Under the pieces are notes generated by a model, which saw only the letters and a program-made list of their open reading frames with translations, made no database searches and was not told the DNA's origin. Made by a program: the position numbers and the translations under genes. From assembly GCA_013178045.1 (NCBI GenBank), contig JABLXP010000002.1, positions 62,001 to 126,000 of the forward strand: a DNA stretch of 64,000 nucleotides. The letters run 5' to 3'. Positions within the stretch are counted from its first letter, which is position 1; every line of letters begins with the position of its first letter. Origin of the DNA: Bacillota bacterium (GTDB lineage: Bacteria; Bacillota; Ch66). Below, in pieces: positions 17,343 through 26,374 of the stretch.

Positions 17343-18368
17343 ATGATGATGCCACAACCGGTCAAAAAGCTCGGGCAACAAACCCTGCAGTTCAGCCAAC
17401 CCCCGGTGATCTTTTCTACTGCCAGTATTGTTGGTCCGATGGAAGGCGAAGGACCGTTCGGAAAAAGTTTTGATTATGTCGTTGAGGATACCCTGTTTGG
17501 GGAGAGCACCTGGGAAAAAGCTGAGCGGAAAATGCTGCGGGAAACCGTCAAGCTGGCCCTGCAGAAAGTGAACTTGCAGGCGGCCGATCTTGATTTTATG
17601 CTGGCCGGCGACCTTTTGAACCAAATTGTCTCGGCGAATTTTGCGGCCCGCGATTTGGCGATCCCGTTTTTCGGCTTGTATGGGGCATGTTCTACCATGG
17701 CGGAGAGTCTGGCTTTGGCCAGCATCTTGATTGATGGTGGATTTGCCCATCGGGTCATCGTGGCTGTTTCCAGCCATCACGATACGGCGGAGCGCCAGTA
17801 CCGGTTCCCGACCGAGTTAGGGGTACAGCGGTCGATGGCGGCTCAGTGGACGGTCACGGGAAGTGGCGCGGCCCTGGTGGTGAAAGAGGGGCCCGGGCCG
17901 GTGATTACCCATGCCACGATTGGGAAGGTAATCGATCTGGGGATTAAGGATGTTAATGATATGGGCTCGGCGATGGTACCAGCGGCAGCGGACACCCTGA
18001 TCAGTCACTTTAAGGACCTTGGTCGACAACCGGGAGATTATGATTTGATTTTGACCGGCGACCTGGGAGCAGTAGGACGGGAACTGATGGTTGAGTTGGT
18101 AGAGCGCGCTGGTTACCGACTGGGTGATACATACACCGACTGTGGTCTGCTCATTTACGAGCAGAATCAAGATGTCCATGCTGGCGGCAGCGGCTGCGCC
18201 TGCTCGGCTGTGATGCTGTGCGGGCCGATCTATAAGCGGCTCATGAATGGTGATTACCGGCGTATTTTGTTGATTGCTACCGGGGCATTAATGAGTCCGG
18301 TTACCGCCCAGCAGGGCGAGAGCATCCCCGGGATCGCCCACGCGGTGACTATTGAGGCGCGATCTTAA
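17343..18368 (+). CDS. spoVAD: Stage V sporulation protein AD
   Basis: Dipicolinate-binding SpoVA subunit with a thiolase-like fold. The 341-residue length is normal and family segments such as VAVSSHHDTAERQYRFPTE (about 140-158), GSGAALVV and the late GGSGCACSAV are present. The gene opens with three consecutive ATG codons 8 nt after AAGGGGGTGA, and the first is used here. It lies 12 nt after spoVAC. Confidence 0.95.
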   Translation: MMMPQPVKKLGQQTLQFSQPPVIFSTASIVGPMEGEGPFGKSFDYVVEDTLFGESTWEKAERKMLRETVKLALQKVNLQAADLDFMLAGDLLNQIVSANFAARDLAIPFFGLYGACSTMAESLALASILIDGGFAHRVIVAVSSHHDTAERQYRFPTELGVQRSMAAQWTVTGSGAALVVKEGPGPVITHATIGKVIDLGIKDVNDMGSAMVPAAADTLISHFKDLGRQPGDYDLILTGDLGAVGRELMVELVERAGYRLGDTYTDCGLLIYEQNQDVHAGGSGCACSAVMLCGPIYKRLMNGDYRRILLIATGALMSPVTAQQGESIPGIAHAVTIEARS

Positions 18369-18397
18369 AACGAAAATAGATTTAGGAGGTGCAGAAA

Positions 18398-18766
18398 ATG
18401 CCATATCTCCAATCACTGGTGATGGCCTTTTTAGTCGGCGGCACTCTGTGCCTGCTCGGTCAGTTGATTATGGATTTGACCAGGCCTTCCATTACCCCAG
18501 CCCATGTTTTAGTCGGGTTTGTCGTTAGCGGAGCTTTATTAAGCGCTCTGGGGCTGTATCAACCACTGGTCAACCTGGGAGGAGCGGGAGCGACCATTCC
18601 GCTGTCCGGTTTTGGTCACAGCCTGACCCAAGGGGTGATCGCCAGCGTGCAACAGGATGGCCTATTAGGGGCGTTCGCTGGCGGAGTTCAGGCGGCGGCG
18701 GTTGGGATCGCAGCAGCCGTCATTTTTGGTTATACCATGGCGGTCCTGTTTAATCCCAAAGGTTAG
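18398..18766 (+). CDS. spoVAE: Stage V sporulation protein AE (membrane subunit, SpoVAEb type)
   Basis: A 122-residue hydrophobic protein with about four membrane segments and the conserved GAGATIPLSGFGHSL, which parallels the matching segment in SpoVAC. It acts in the SpoVA dipicolinate channel. The ATG at 18398 is 6 nt after AGGAGGTG; the GTG at 18389 lies inside that ribosome site. Confidence 0.93.
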   Translation: MPYLQSLVMAFLVGGTLCLLGQLIMDLTRPSITPAHVLVGFVVSGALLSALGLYQPLVNLGGAGATIPLSGFGHSLTQGVIASVQQDGLLGAFAGGVQAAAVGIAAAVIFGYTMAVLFNPKG

Positions 18767-18784
18767 CTCTGGAAGTGGGGTGAG

Positions 18785-19372
18785 GTGGTGTCCGACAAGC
18801 GGAAAATCATCTTGGTAACAGATGGGGATGAGGTGGCCCGGCGGACGGTGGAACTGGCGGCGCGAAACATCGGGGCCCGCTGTATTTCCCAGTCAGCGGG
18901 CCAGCCTTCTCCGTTAATGGGAGAGCAATTGGTTCACCTGATCAAAATGGCGCCACATGACCCGGTGGTCGTGATGTGTGATGATTGCGGTAAAGCAGGG
19001 CAAGGGCGCGGGGAGGAGGTTTTAGCCTACCTGGCCAATCACCCGGACCTGGAAGTTTTGGGAGTGTTAGCGGTGGCTTCCAATACTGAGCAGGCGCAAG
19101 GTCTGGAGGTACAGCAGTCATTAGCGTGTAATGGCCAGCTGGTCAGTGGACCGGTGGATAAATACGGCTACCCGCCTTTGTCCGACCATGCCCGGTTGAT
19201 TGGTGATACCGTTGAGGTGCTGAATAAATTAAAGATAAAAAACGTTCTCGGTATTGGAGATATTGGGAAGATGGAGGCGGCCGACGAGCCTGCCGCGGGG
19301 GCCCCGATCACTACCCGGGCTTTACAAGAAATCTTGGCAAGGAGTGGTTACACTCATGGGCAAGCACATTGA
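18785..19372 (+). CDS. spoVAEA: Stage V sporulation protein AEA (soluble SpoVAE-type)
   Basis: A 195-residue soluble protein matching the SpoVAEa family: an N-terminal IILVTDGDEVARR, PHDPVVVMCDDCG near residue 60, LGVLAVASNTEQ near 100, and a C-terminal GIGDIGKM followed by GAPITTRALQEIL. Its exact role is unknown; it is encoded with spoVA genes in Bacillus and Clostridia. The start is GTG 18785 or the adjacent GTG 18788 after GGGGTGAGG. The 3' end overlaps spoVAF by 17 nt. Confidence 0.9.
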   Translation: MVSDKRKIILVTDGDEVARRTVELAARNIGARCISQSAGQPSPLMGEQLVHLIKMAPHDPVVVMCDDCGKAGQGRGEEVLAYLANHPDLEVLGVLAVASNTEQAQGLEVQQSLACNGQLVSGPVDKYGYPPLSDHARLIGDTVEVLNKLKIKNVLGIGDIGKMEAADEPAAGAPITTRALQEILARSGYTHGQAH

Positions 19373-20882
19373 AGTTTCCCGGAACTATCAGGAGAATGTG
19401 GAGTTTTTGAAAGAGGAACTGGGTGTTGGGATCAGTGTGGATATGATTGCCCGGGAATTTAAAATCGGCAACAAGAAGGCGGCCTTGTTCTTTGTGAGTG
19501 GTCTGGTCAAGGATTCGATTGTTATTGAAGTGATGAAAATGTTGATGTGGCAGGCGAGGCAGGATATTCTGCCTGACCCGGTCCAGCAACTTCGGGACCA
19601 TGCCATTCCCCATGTTCAGGTCAGTTCGGTCAAGAAAATAGACGAAGCGATCATGGCGATAAACTCCGGCCAACAGGTGCTGATTGTCGATGGGGTGGAC
19701 GAGGCGATCATCATTGACGCCAGAATGTATCCTGACCGGCAACCGGAGGAACCTGATATCGAACGGGTTGTCCGGGGTTCCCGGGATGGTTTTAACGAGA
19801 CCATCTTGACAAATTTGGGCCTGATTCGCCGTCGGGTGCGTGACCCCAAACTGCGCACAGAGTTGATCCGCGTCGGTAAACGGGGGAAGTGCGACATCTG
19901 TTTGTGCTACATCAAGGATATTGCTAATCCCGACCTGGTGGATTTTATTCGCAACCGGATCGAAGAGATCAAAATTGACGCCCTGCCAATGGCAGAGAAA
20001 TCAGTGGAAGAACTGATCACTCCCGGCAGCTACTGGAATCCGTTCCCCAAAGTCCGGTATTCCGAACGGCCGGACGTGGTGGCGGCCCACTTGCTGGAAG
20101 GGCATGTGGCCGTGGTCGTAGACACTTCACCCAGTGTGATCATCGTGCCGACGACTTTTTTTCACCACGTGCAGCACGCTGAAGAATACCGGCAGAATCC
20201 TGCGGTTGGCGTCTATTTGCGCTGGATCAGGTTTGCCGCAATTGTGGCTTCTGTTATCCTGGTCCCTCTCTGGCTGCTTTTTAGCCTTCAGCCGGGTTTG
20301 TTGCCTCCCGGATGGGAGTTTATTGGGCCGAAGAAAGTGGGGAATATACCCCTGGTTGGCCAGATCTTAATCGGGGAACTGGCGATTGACCTGGTGCGGA
20401 TGGCGGCAATTCACACCCCTACACCTTTAGCGACCTCGCTGGCGATTATCGGGGCGTTGTTAATGGGTGAGATCGCCACTCAGGTTGGTTTGTTCGCGCC
20501 GGAAGTTATATTGTATATGGCGATTGTGGCCGTTGGCACTTTTGCCACCCCGAGCTATGAACTGGCCATGGCCAACCGGCTGGTGAGGCTGTTTCTGCTC
20601 GCCGCAGTGGCCTTGTTCAAGCTACCGGGCTTCATCGTGGCCCTCATAATTACCTTTTTGTTCCTGGCTTTGTCACAATCTTTTGGTATTCCGTACCTGT
20701 GGCCGTTGATCCCGTTTAACTGGGCGGCCCTCAAGCATATCCTGGTCCGGGCCCCGGTACCGGTGCAGAACGTGCGGCCGAGTATCTTAAAAACCTTGGA
20801 CGTAATGCGACAGCCAGCCCCGGCCAGAAAACCTGGGCCGCCTCAAAAGGATGAAGCTCAGGAGGAGAAACAAGATAAGTAA
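19356..20882 (+). CDS. spoVAF: Spore germination protein SpoVAF (GerA family)
   Basis: A 508-residue GerA-family membrane protein encoded with spoVA. It has a soluble N-terminal half (about 1-290) with family motifs such as EPDIERVVRGSRDGFNETI and LIRRRVRDPKLRTE, then about five membrane segments (about 290-450) and a basic Pro-rich tail. The ATG at 19356 overlaps the previous gene, implying translational coupling; the longer open frame from 19254 reads another gene's sequence. Confidence 0.93.
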   Translation: MGKHIEVSRNYQENVEFLKEELGVGISVDMIAREFKIGNKKAALFFVSGLVKDSIVIEVMKMLMWQARQDILPDPVQQLRDHAIPHVQVSSVKKIDEAIMAINSGQQVLIVDGVDEAIIIDARMYPDRQPEEPDIERVVRGSRDGFNETILTNLGLIRRRVRDPKLRTELIRVGKRGKCDICLCYIKDIANPDLVDFIRNRIEEIKIDALPMAEKSVEELITPGSYWNPFPKVRYSERPDVVAAHLLEGHVAVVVDTSPSVIIVPTTFFHHVQHAEEYRQNPAVGVYLRWIRFAAIVASVILVPLWLLFSLQPGLLPPGWEFIGPKKVGNIPLVGQILIGELAIDLVRMAAIHTPTPLATSLAIIGALLMGEIATQVGLFAPEVILYMAIVAVGTFATPSYELAMANRLVRLFLLAAVALFKLPGFIVALIITFLFLALSQSFGIPYLWPLIPFNWAALKHILVRAPVPVQNVRPSILKTLDVMRQPAPARKPGPPQKDEAQEEKQDK

Positions 20883-20908
20883 TTGTAAAAATAGAAGAAT
20901 ATTTTTAC

Positions 20909-20937
20909 AAACTGGTGCTGAAGCCAGTTTTTCTTCA
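20909..20937 (+). terminator. Terminator after spoVAF
   Basis: AAACTGG (20909-20915) pairs with CCAGTTT (20924-20930), followed by TTCTTC. Confidence 0.7.
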
Positions 20938-21064
20938 TCATCAACCATCAAATGTAATTGATGCGGTCCATTTTCTGGTGACCTGGTCTTATTTATCTTC
21001 TCCGATTAGGCAAAATATTTTTTGGAGATACTACTACCTAGCCTGGATAAGGAGTTGAACGAAA

Positions 21065-22096
21065 ATGAGCATCAAAGTAGGCATTCCGCGGGCTTTATTC
21101 TACTACTACTATTACCCCATGTGGAAAACGTTTTTTGAAGAGTTAGGGGCGGAAGTGGTAGTATCGCCACTGACCAATAAAAAAATCCTAGATCAAGGAG
21201 TAGGGCAGGCGGTCGATGAGACTTGCTTGCCAGTCAAAATTTTTTACGGGCACGTGCTGGCCTTAATGAATCAGGTTGATTATCTTTTTGTGCCCCGGCT
21301 GGTGGCCATGGAACCGAAAACTTATATCTGCCCTAAATTCATGGGCCTACCGGACATGATCCGGGCGAACATCGCCGGGCTACCGCCTTTGATCGACACT
21401 TGCGTGGACTTGAGCCGCAACAACAAGTCTTTTCAACGGGAACTACAGCGAATCGGGTTGATTTTTCATCGTCGACCCGCAGAAGTAATGCGGCCTTACC
21501 AAAAATCCGTCGAGCAGCTCAAACGGTATCAGGCTTGGTTGCGAGCGGGCTGGTTGCCTGAGGAGGCGATCGCGGCCATGCAAGCCGGGGAAGAATTAAC
21601 TCCGCGCCAGCCGCGCAGCACCAAGCGAAACGACCAACCTGAGCGAACGCTGCGGGTAGTGGTGCTCGGCCACGGGTATACCGTATACGATGACCATCTC
21701 AACATGCGGCTGATTGACCGTCTGCGGTCAATGGGGGTGGAGGTAGTGACCCCGGATAGCCTGCCCGCCGACATCATCGAACAGGAATCAGCCCGGTTGC
21801 GCAAGCGGATGTTCTGGACACTGGGTAAAAAAATGATCGGTGGGGCTTTTCATTTTCTGAAAGCGGCCGATATCCACGGGATCATTCACCTGACCTGTTT
21901 TGGGTGTGGCCCAGATTCACTGGTGGGTGAACTGGTGGAGCGGCATGCTGCCCGGGAAGGCAAGATGCCCTTTATGCTGTTAACTTTCGACGAACACACC
22001 GGCGAAGCCGGTACAGTAACACGCATAGAAGCCTTTATTGACATGATCAAACGGAGGGTAGCACAGCGTGAAGGTTACGTTTCCGCACATGGGTAA
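21065..22096 (+). CDS. Acyl-CoA dehydratase activase-related protein, DUF2229 (first copy)
   Basis: A 343-residue protein of the family found with 2-hydroxyacyl-CoA dehydratase activators. It opens with VGIPRALFYYYYYPMW, carries Cys in DETCLPVK, TYICPKF, DTCVDL and LTCFGCGPDS, and ends with FDEHTGEAGTVTRIEAF. The spaced cysteines suggest an iron-sulfur cluster, as in dehydratase and BcrC-like subunits. The substrate is unknown; no dehydratase gene is visible nearby. It overlaps the next gene by 29 nt. Confidence 0.82.
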   Translation: MSIKVGIPRALFYYYYYPMWKTFFEELGAEVVVSPLTNKKILDQGVGQAVDETCLPVKIFYGHVLALMNQVDYLFVPRLVAMEPKTYICPKFMGLPDMIRANIAGLPPLIDTCVDLSRNNKSFQRELQRIGLIFHRRPAEVMRPYQKSVEQLKRYQAWLRAGWLPEEAIAAMQAGEELTPRQPRSTKRNDQPERTLRVVVLGHGYTVYDDHLNMRLIDRLRSMGVEVVTPDSLPADIIEQESARLRKRMFWTLGKKMIGGAFHFLKAADIHGIIHLTCFGCGPDSLVGELVERHAAREGKMPFMLLTFDEHTGEAGTVTRIEAFIDMIKRRVAQREGYVSAHG

Positions 22097-23174
22097 CATG
22101 TGGATCCCGGTCAAGACGATGTTGGAATACGTCGGGCTGGAGGTTATTGTGCCTCCGGTGCCCAGCAAAAAAACCCTCAGCCTGGGAACCAAATATTCAC
22201 CAGCGACAGCGTGTCTCCCCTTGAAAATTAACATCGGAAATTTTATCGAAGCCTTTGAACTGGGAGCAGACACGATCGTCATGGGTGGGGGATGGGGTCC
22301 GTGTCGGTTTGGTTACTATGCTGAGGTTGAACGGGAAATTCTGACTGACCTCGGTTACAAGTTCAATATGATCGTCCTGGAAGCGCCGGACAACAAGCTC
22401 TCCGAATTTCTCAAGCAGGTCCGGGTGCTGGCCGGTGACCATTCATGGTTTGAAGTGGTCCGCGCGATCAGGCTGGCCTGGTTCAAGGCCAGAGCGGTCG
22501 ACATCGTGGAAGAAGAAGCAGAACGTTGGCGCTCCCGTGAGCGTGTCTACGGTGGGGTTGACCGTACTTTCACCGAGGCGCTGGCCAAAATCGATGCCGC
22601 TAAAACCCGGTTAGAAATTGATGGTGCTGTTCGGTGGGCTCAAAATGCCTACCGACAGTTAGACCTGGATTATTATAAGTCTGTTCTGCGGATTGGTCTG
22701 GTGGGTGAGATTTATACCGTTCTCGAGCCGTTTGTTAATCTGGAAATTGAGCGGCGCTTGGGCCGGCTGGGGGTTGAGGTCAGTCGGTCGATCTATCTTT
22801 CCGAATGGATTAATGATCATCTATTCGGCGGCTTCCTGCGCCTGCCAGGGGCCAGGGAAGCGCGGCGCCTGTCCAGTCCTTACCTCAATTATTTCGTTGG
22901 TGGACACGGCCGCGAAACGGTAGGTAGCACGGTCAAGTTCGCGCAGGAGAACTTTGACGGAGTGATCCAGATCGGGCCGCTGACGTGCATGCCGGAGATC
23001 GTGGCTCAGTCGGTCTTGTCAAAAGTCAGCCAGGACCTGGGTATACCGACGATGACCTTGTACTTTGACGAACACTCTGGGGAAGCGGGCCTGGTCACCA
23101 GGTTAGAAGCCTTTGTTGATCTCCTGAGCCGGCGGCGGGCGAGAAGAAAAATGAGCGAGGTGCAGATGCAGTGA
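22068..23174 (+). CDS. Acyl-CoA dehydratase activase-related protein, DUF2229 (second copy)
   Basis: A 368-residue paralogue of the upstream gene: similar opening KVTFPHMGNMWIPVKTMLE, the Cys-containing TACLPLKINIGNF, GWGPCRFGYY and GPLTCMPEIVAQ, and the same closing signature FDEHSGEAGLVTRLEAF. It starts at GTG 22068 inside the end of the first copy and overlaps the activator ATPase by 4 nt. The three genes form one translationally coupled unit. Confidence 0.82.
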   Translation: MKVTFPHMGNMWIPVKTMLEYVGLEVIVPPVPSKKTLSLGTKYSPATACLPLKINIGNFIEAFELGADTIVMGGGWGPCRFGYYAEVEREILTDLGYKFNMIVLEAPDNKLSEFLKQVRVLAGDHSWFEVVRAIRLAWFKARAVDIVEEEAERWRSRERVYGGVDRTFTEALAKIDAAKTRLEIDGAVRWAQNAYRQLDLDYYKSVLRIGLVGEIYTVLEPFVNLEIERRLGRLGVEVSRSIYLSEWINDHLFGGFLRLPGAREARRLSSPYLNYFVGGHGRETVGSTVKFAQENFDGVIQIGPLTCMPEIVAQSVLSKVSQDLGIPTMTLYFDEHSGEAGLVTRLEAFVDLLSRRRARRKMSEVQMQ

Positions 23175-24163
23175 ACGTTTTCTTAGGGGTTGACGTGGGT
23201 TCAGTCAGTACCAACCTGGCGTTGGTCACGGAGGATAACGAGGTGCGCTGGACCCTTTATCTGCGAACCCAGGGCCAACCGATCGCGACCATTCAACAAG
23301 GAATGTGGGTCTTACGGGAGAATTTAAGCCCTTTAATGCAAATCAAAGGGGTAGGAACTACCGGGAGCGCCCGCCGTCTGGCGGCGGTGATGATCGGAGC
23401 GGATTCAGTAAAAAATGAAATTACTGCCCACGCCGTAGCAGCTTGTAATCTGGTGCCAACAGTCCAGACGGTTTTCGAAATCGGCGGTCAGGACTCGAAA
23501 ATTATTATCATCCGCGACGGGGTGGTCGTGGATTTCGCGATGAATACGGTGTGTGCCGCCGGTACCGGGTCGTTTCTTGACCAGCAAGCCGCCCGTTTGA
23601 ATCTGCCAATTGAGCAATTTGGCGAACTTGCTTTACAGTCGAAAACACCAGTCCGCATTGCGGGACGTTGCTCAGTATTTGCAGAATCAGACATGATCCA
23701 CAAGCAGCAGATGGGTCACAACCTCCCAGACATTCTGGCTGGACTGTGTGAAGCCTTGGTGCGTAGTTATTTAAATAATGTGGGGAAAGGGAAGGAGATC
23801 AGGGGGCCCATCGTTTTTCAGGGGGGCGTAGCAGCTAATGTTGGCATTGTGAAGGCCTTTGAACGGGCCCTGGGGCAAACCGTGTTTGTCCCCCCGCATT
23901 TTAACGTCATGGGGGCGGTTGGAGCGGCCATTCTGGCGAAAGAGGTTTACTGGGAACGGGGCGAAACGGCTTTCCGCGGCTTTGCCGTGGCTACCGATGA
24001 GTTTACTGCCACCAGTTTTGAGTGTGCCGGTTGTGCCAACATGTGTGAGGTCATCGGCATCAAGCTGAACAACCGGGTCATTGCCCGGTGGGGTGATCGC
24101 TGCGGCAAGTGGGAACAGTCGGCCCACGACGCTCAGGTGGTTACGCCGAGAGTGGCGAGTTAG
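23171..24163 (+). CDS. BcrA/BadF/HgdC-type activator ATPase
   Basis: ATP-driven electron donor (archerase) fold that normally activates 2-hydroxyacyl-CoA dehydratases or benzoyl-CoA reductases. The ASKHA-type ATPase motif VDVGSVSTNLALV is at the N-terminus. The two cluster-binding cysteines of the homodimer are expected in NTVCAAGTGSFLDQQ (near residue 125) and AGRCSVFAESDM (near 165). An extra C-terminal CAGCANMC motif could hold another metal site. The natural partner is probably one of the two upstream DUF2229 proteins; this is inference. Confidence 0.88.
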   Translation: MNVFLGVDVGSVSTNLALVTEDNEVRWTLYLRTQGQPIATIQQGMWVLRENLSPLMQIKGVGTTGSARRLAAVMIGADSVKNEITAHAVAACNLVPTVQTVFEIGGQDSKIIIIRDGVVVDFAMNTVCAAGTGSFLDQQAARLNLPIEQFGELALQSKTPVRIAGRCSVFAESDMIHKQQMGHNLPDILAGLCEALVRSYLNNVGKGKEIRGPIVFQGGVAANVGIVKAFERALGQTVFVPPHFNVMGAVGAAILAKEVYWERGETAFRGFAVATDEFTATSFECAGCANMCEVIGIKLNNRVIARWGDRCGKWEQSAHDAQVVTPRVAS

Positions 24164-24202
24164 ACGCTACCCCGGCGAACCAATCTTTTTTTGTTTTGCA
24201 AC

Positions 24203-24263
24203 TTGTCGGGCCAACCTGGTTTGGGTTAGAATAAATTAAACGATAAATTAGCTCAGCTGAGCT
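24203..24263 (+). promoter_or_regulatory. Candidate promoter and palindrome before trpB2
   Basis: TTGTCG (24203-24208) and TAGAAT (24227-24232) with an 18-nt spacer form a moderate sigma-A match. Downstream, AGCTCAGCTGAGCT (24250-24263) is a perfect 14-bp palindrome, then a purine-only stretch holds the ribosome site GAGGAGAGGAG. The palindrome could be an operator or simply an mRNA hairpin. Confidence 0.4.
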
Positions 24264-24286
24264 GAGGAGAGGAGAGAAGAGAAGAG

Positions 24287-25660
24287 ATGGGGAAGAAGAT
24301 TCCTACCAAAATTTTACTGCCCGAAAAGGACCTGCCGACCAGGTGGTACAACATCCAGGCGGATATGCCCAATCTGCCGGCCCCACCCCTGCACCCCGTG
24401 ACCAGGAAACCGGTAGGCCCTGCTGATTTAGCCGCGATTTTCCCGATGGAGATCATTAAACAGGAGGTCAGCACCGAACGCTATATTGAGATTCCTGAAG
24501 AGGTTCAGGAAATGTACCGCCTTTACCGGCCATCTCCCTTAATCCGGGCTTACCGACTGGAAAAGGTCCTGGATACGCCAGCCCGGATTTATTTCAAGTA
24601 CGAAGGGGTCAGTCCAGCCGGCAGTCACAAACCAAATTCTGCTATTCCCCAGGCCTATTACAATAAGCAGGCCGGCATCAAACGGTTGACCACGGAAACA
24701 GGCGCCGGCCAGTGGGGAAGCGCCTTGAGTCTGGCCTGCAGCTTCTTTGGTCTGGAGTGTACCGTATACATGGTCAAGGTCAGCTACCAGCAAAAACCTT
24801 ACCGCCGTTCGTTCATGCAGGTGTACGGAGCCAATGTCATCCCCAGCCCCAGCAATCTGACGGAAGCGGGACGGCGGATCCTGGCGCAGGACCCGGATTC
24901 ACCAGGGAGTTTGGGCATTGCCATTAGCGAAGCGGTGGAAGAGGCGGCCAAACGCGATGACACCAATTACTCGCTGGGCAGTGTTTTGAACCACGTCTGC
25001 TTGCACCAGACGGTAATTGGTCAGGAGGCTAAAGCCCAGCTGGAACTGGTTGATGAATACCCGGACGTGATTGTTGGTTGCTGCGGTGGTGGGAGCAACT
25101 TCGCTGGTTTAAGCTTTCCTTTTTTGCAAGATAAACTGGCCGGCCGCCAGGTCCGGGCCGTGGCCGTAGAGCCAACCGCCTGTCCAACCCTGACGAAAGG
25201 GGTCTTTGCCTACGACTACGGTGATACCGCCCAGTTAACGCCGGTGTTGAAAATGTACACCCTGGGCCACGATTTTGTCCCTTCGGGCATTCACGCGGGT
25301 GGTTTGCGTTATCACGGCGATTCAGCCCTGGTGAGTCAGCTCTACCATGACGGAATCATTGAGGCCAGAGCCTTTAGTCAAAAGGCGGTCTTTGAAGCCG
25401 CTCTGCTGTTTGCGCGGACGGAAGGGATTTTACCGGCTCCTGAATCTGCCCACGCCATCAAGGGGGCAATTGAGGAGGCGCTGGCCTGCCGCGAAGCGGG
25501 AGAGGCAAAAACAATTCTCTTCGGGTTGAGCGGACACGGACATTTTGACCTGGGTGCTTATGATGCCTACTTAAGCGGCAATATGGAAGACGTTGATTAT
25601 TCACCGGCGGCCCTGGCCGAGAGCTTGAAGAAGTTGCCCGAGGTACCGGTAGGGAAATAA
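24287..25660 (+). CDS. TrpB2-type tryptophan synthase beta-like enzyme
   Basis: PLP enzyme of the TrpB2 branch, which condenses serine with indole and often occurs without a TrpA partner. At 457 residues it is longer than TrpB1. The Schiff-base lysine is Lys115 in GSHKPNSA; the phosphate-binding glycine loop is [10 protein letters not shown] near 266. [12 protein letters not shown] near 140 and the C-terminal GLSGHGHFD are family features. No other trp gene is nearby. Confidence 0.9.
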   Translation: MGKKIPTKILLPEKDLPTRWYNIQADMPNLPAPPLHPVTRKPVGPADLAAIFPMEIIKQEVSTERYIEIPEEVQEMYRLYRPSPLIRAYRLEKVLDTPARIYFKYEGVSPAGSHKPNSAIPQAYYNKQAGIKRLTTETGAGQWGSALSLACSFFGLECTVYMVKVSYQQKPYRRSFMQVYGANVIPSPSNLTEAGRRILAQDPDSPGSLGIAISEAVEEAAKRDDTNYSLGSVLNHVCLHQTVIGQEAKAQLELVDEYPDVIVGCCGGGSNFAGLSFPFLQDKLAGRQVRAVAVEPTACPTLTKGVFAYDYGDTAQLTPVLKMYTLGHDFVPSGIHAGGLRYHGDSALVSQLYHDGIIEARAFSQKAVFEAALLFARTEGILPAPESAHAIKGAIEEALACREAGEAKTILFGLSGHGHFDLGAYDAYLSGNMEDVDYSPAALAESLKKLPEVPVGK

Positions 25661-25712
25661 CCAGGTGGTTTGAAGGACAAGAACTTTGTGAGATAAAAAC
25701 CAGGTAATTAAA

Positions 25713-25747
25713 GGGACCCACGCTTGCGCGTGTTGGCCCCCTTTTTG
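25713..25747 (+). terminator. Probable terminator after trpB2
   Basis: An imperfect stem around ACGC-TTGC-GCGT, extended by GGG and CC segments on the left and GG and CCC on the right, followed by TTTTTG. Confidence 0.5.
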
Positions 25748-25751
25748 TTGT

Positions 25752-26278
25752 TTGGAAACTACGCATAAACTCAAACTGCGGATAAATTTCCTTGTCTCTG
25801 ACCTGTTGTCGTACGCGGACAGTGAACTTTTTGTTTCCCGCCGGGCCCTGATTTTTGACCGGGAACTGCCCGAACAAGCAACGCGAAGTGACCAGCCGCG
25901 TTGGAAGAAAAGATTAAAAAGACCTTAAATTTTTACCTATTACCAAACTCAGGCACTATCTGACTGGTTTAAAGACGGGTGAGCGCCCAGAAATTGATGC
26001 TTACGAGAGGATGAGAACCATTTGAAAAAATTTGGGCAAATTTATTGGACAACTTGCCCGAAGCCGAAAACCGCTGTGTTGAACCCAGGATATTCGGATT
26101 CCGCCTCGCACTGCTGATAAAAGAGGTGCTGGGGTTACTGCAGACTTACGACTACCGGGCGGCTTGGCAGCTCCTCAGCCAGCATCCTGGATTTTTTCTC
26201 GATTTGGCCCGTCAGCTGGCGGAACATGCCTGGTTACGGATTAACCTTTGTTCTTCTGAGGCGGTTTTACAAAGATCC
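25752..26278 (+). pseudogene. Frameshifted, truncated gene remnant; possible CARF-type ancillary protein
   Basis: Protein-like sequence runs in three consecutive frames: 25752-25925 (KLKLRINFLVSDLLSYADSE), about 25921-26025 (TKLRHYLTGLKTGERPEIDA) and about 26024-26278 (FRLALLIKEVLGLLQTYDYR). Two shifts, near 25920 and 26022, break it, and coding-like sequence stops where the TnpB element begins. The helical region with a YDYRAAWQLL motif recalls the linker of CARF effectors such as Csm6/Csx1 or Cas02710, but that resemblance is from memory and weak. No catalytic domain remains, so the function is unknown. Confidence 0.45.
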
Positions 26279-26320
26279 CGCCAGAATGCCTCCGATTTTA
26301 ATCGGGGGATGAATGGTGGC

Positions 26321-26349
26321 TTGATTTTTCCTGCCAGTTATGCTATAAT
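26321..26349 (+). promoter_or_regulatory. Sigma-A type promoter of tnpB
   Basis: TTGATT (26321-26326), 17-nt spacer, TATAAT (26344-26349). The -10 is perfect. It sits inside the element, 26 nt before the tnpB ATG. Confidence 0.7.
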
Positions 26350-26374
26350 TTAAGCAAACGGGAGGAGTTGTTGT

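Noticed and set aside
19254-19355. N-terminal extension of SpoVAF
   Set aside because: These codons come from the spoVAEA coding region in another frame and give an Arg/Trp-rich non-family sequence.
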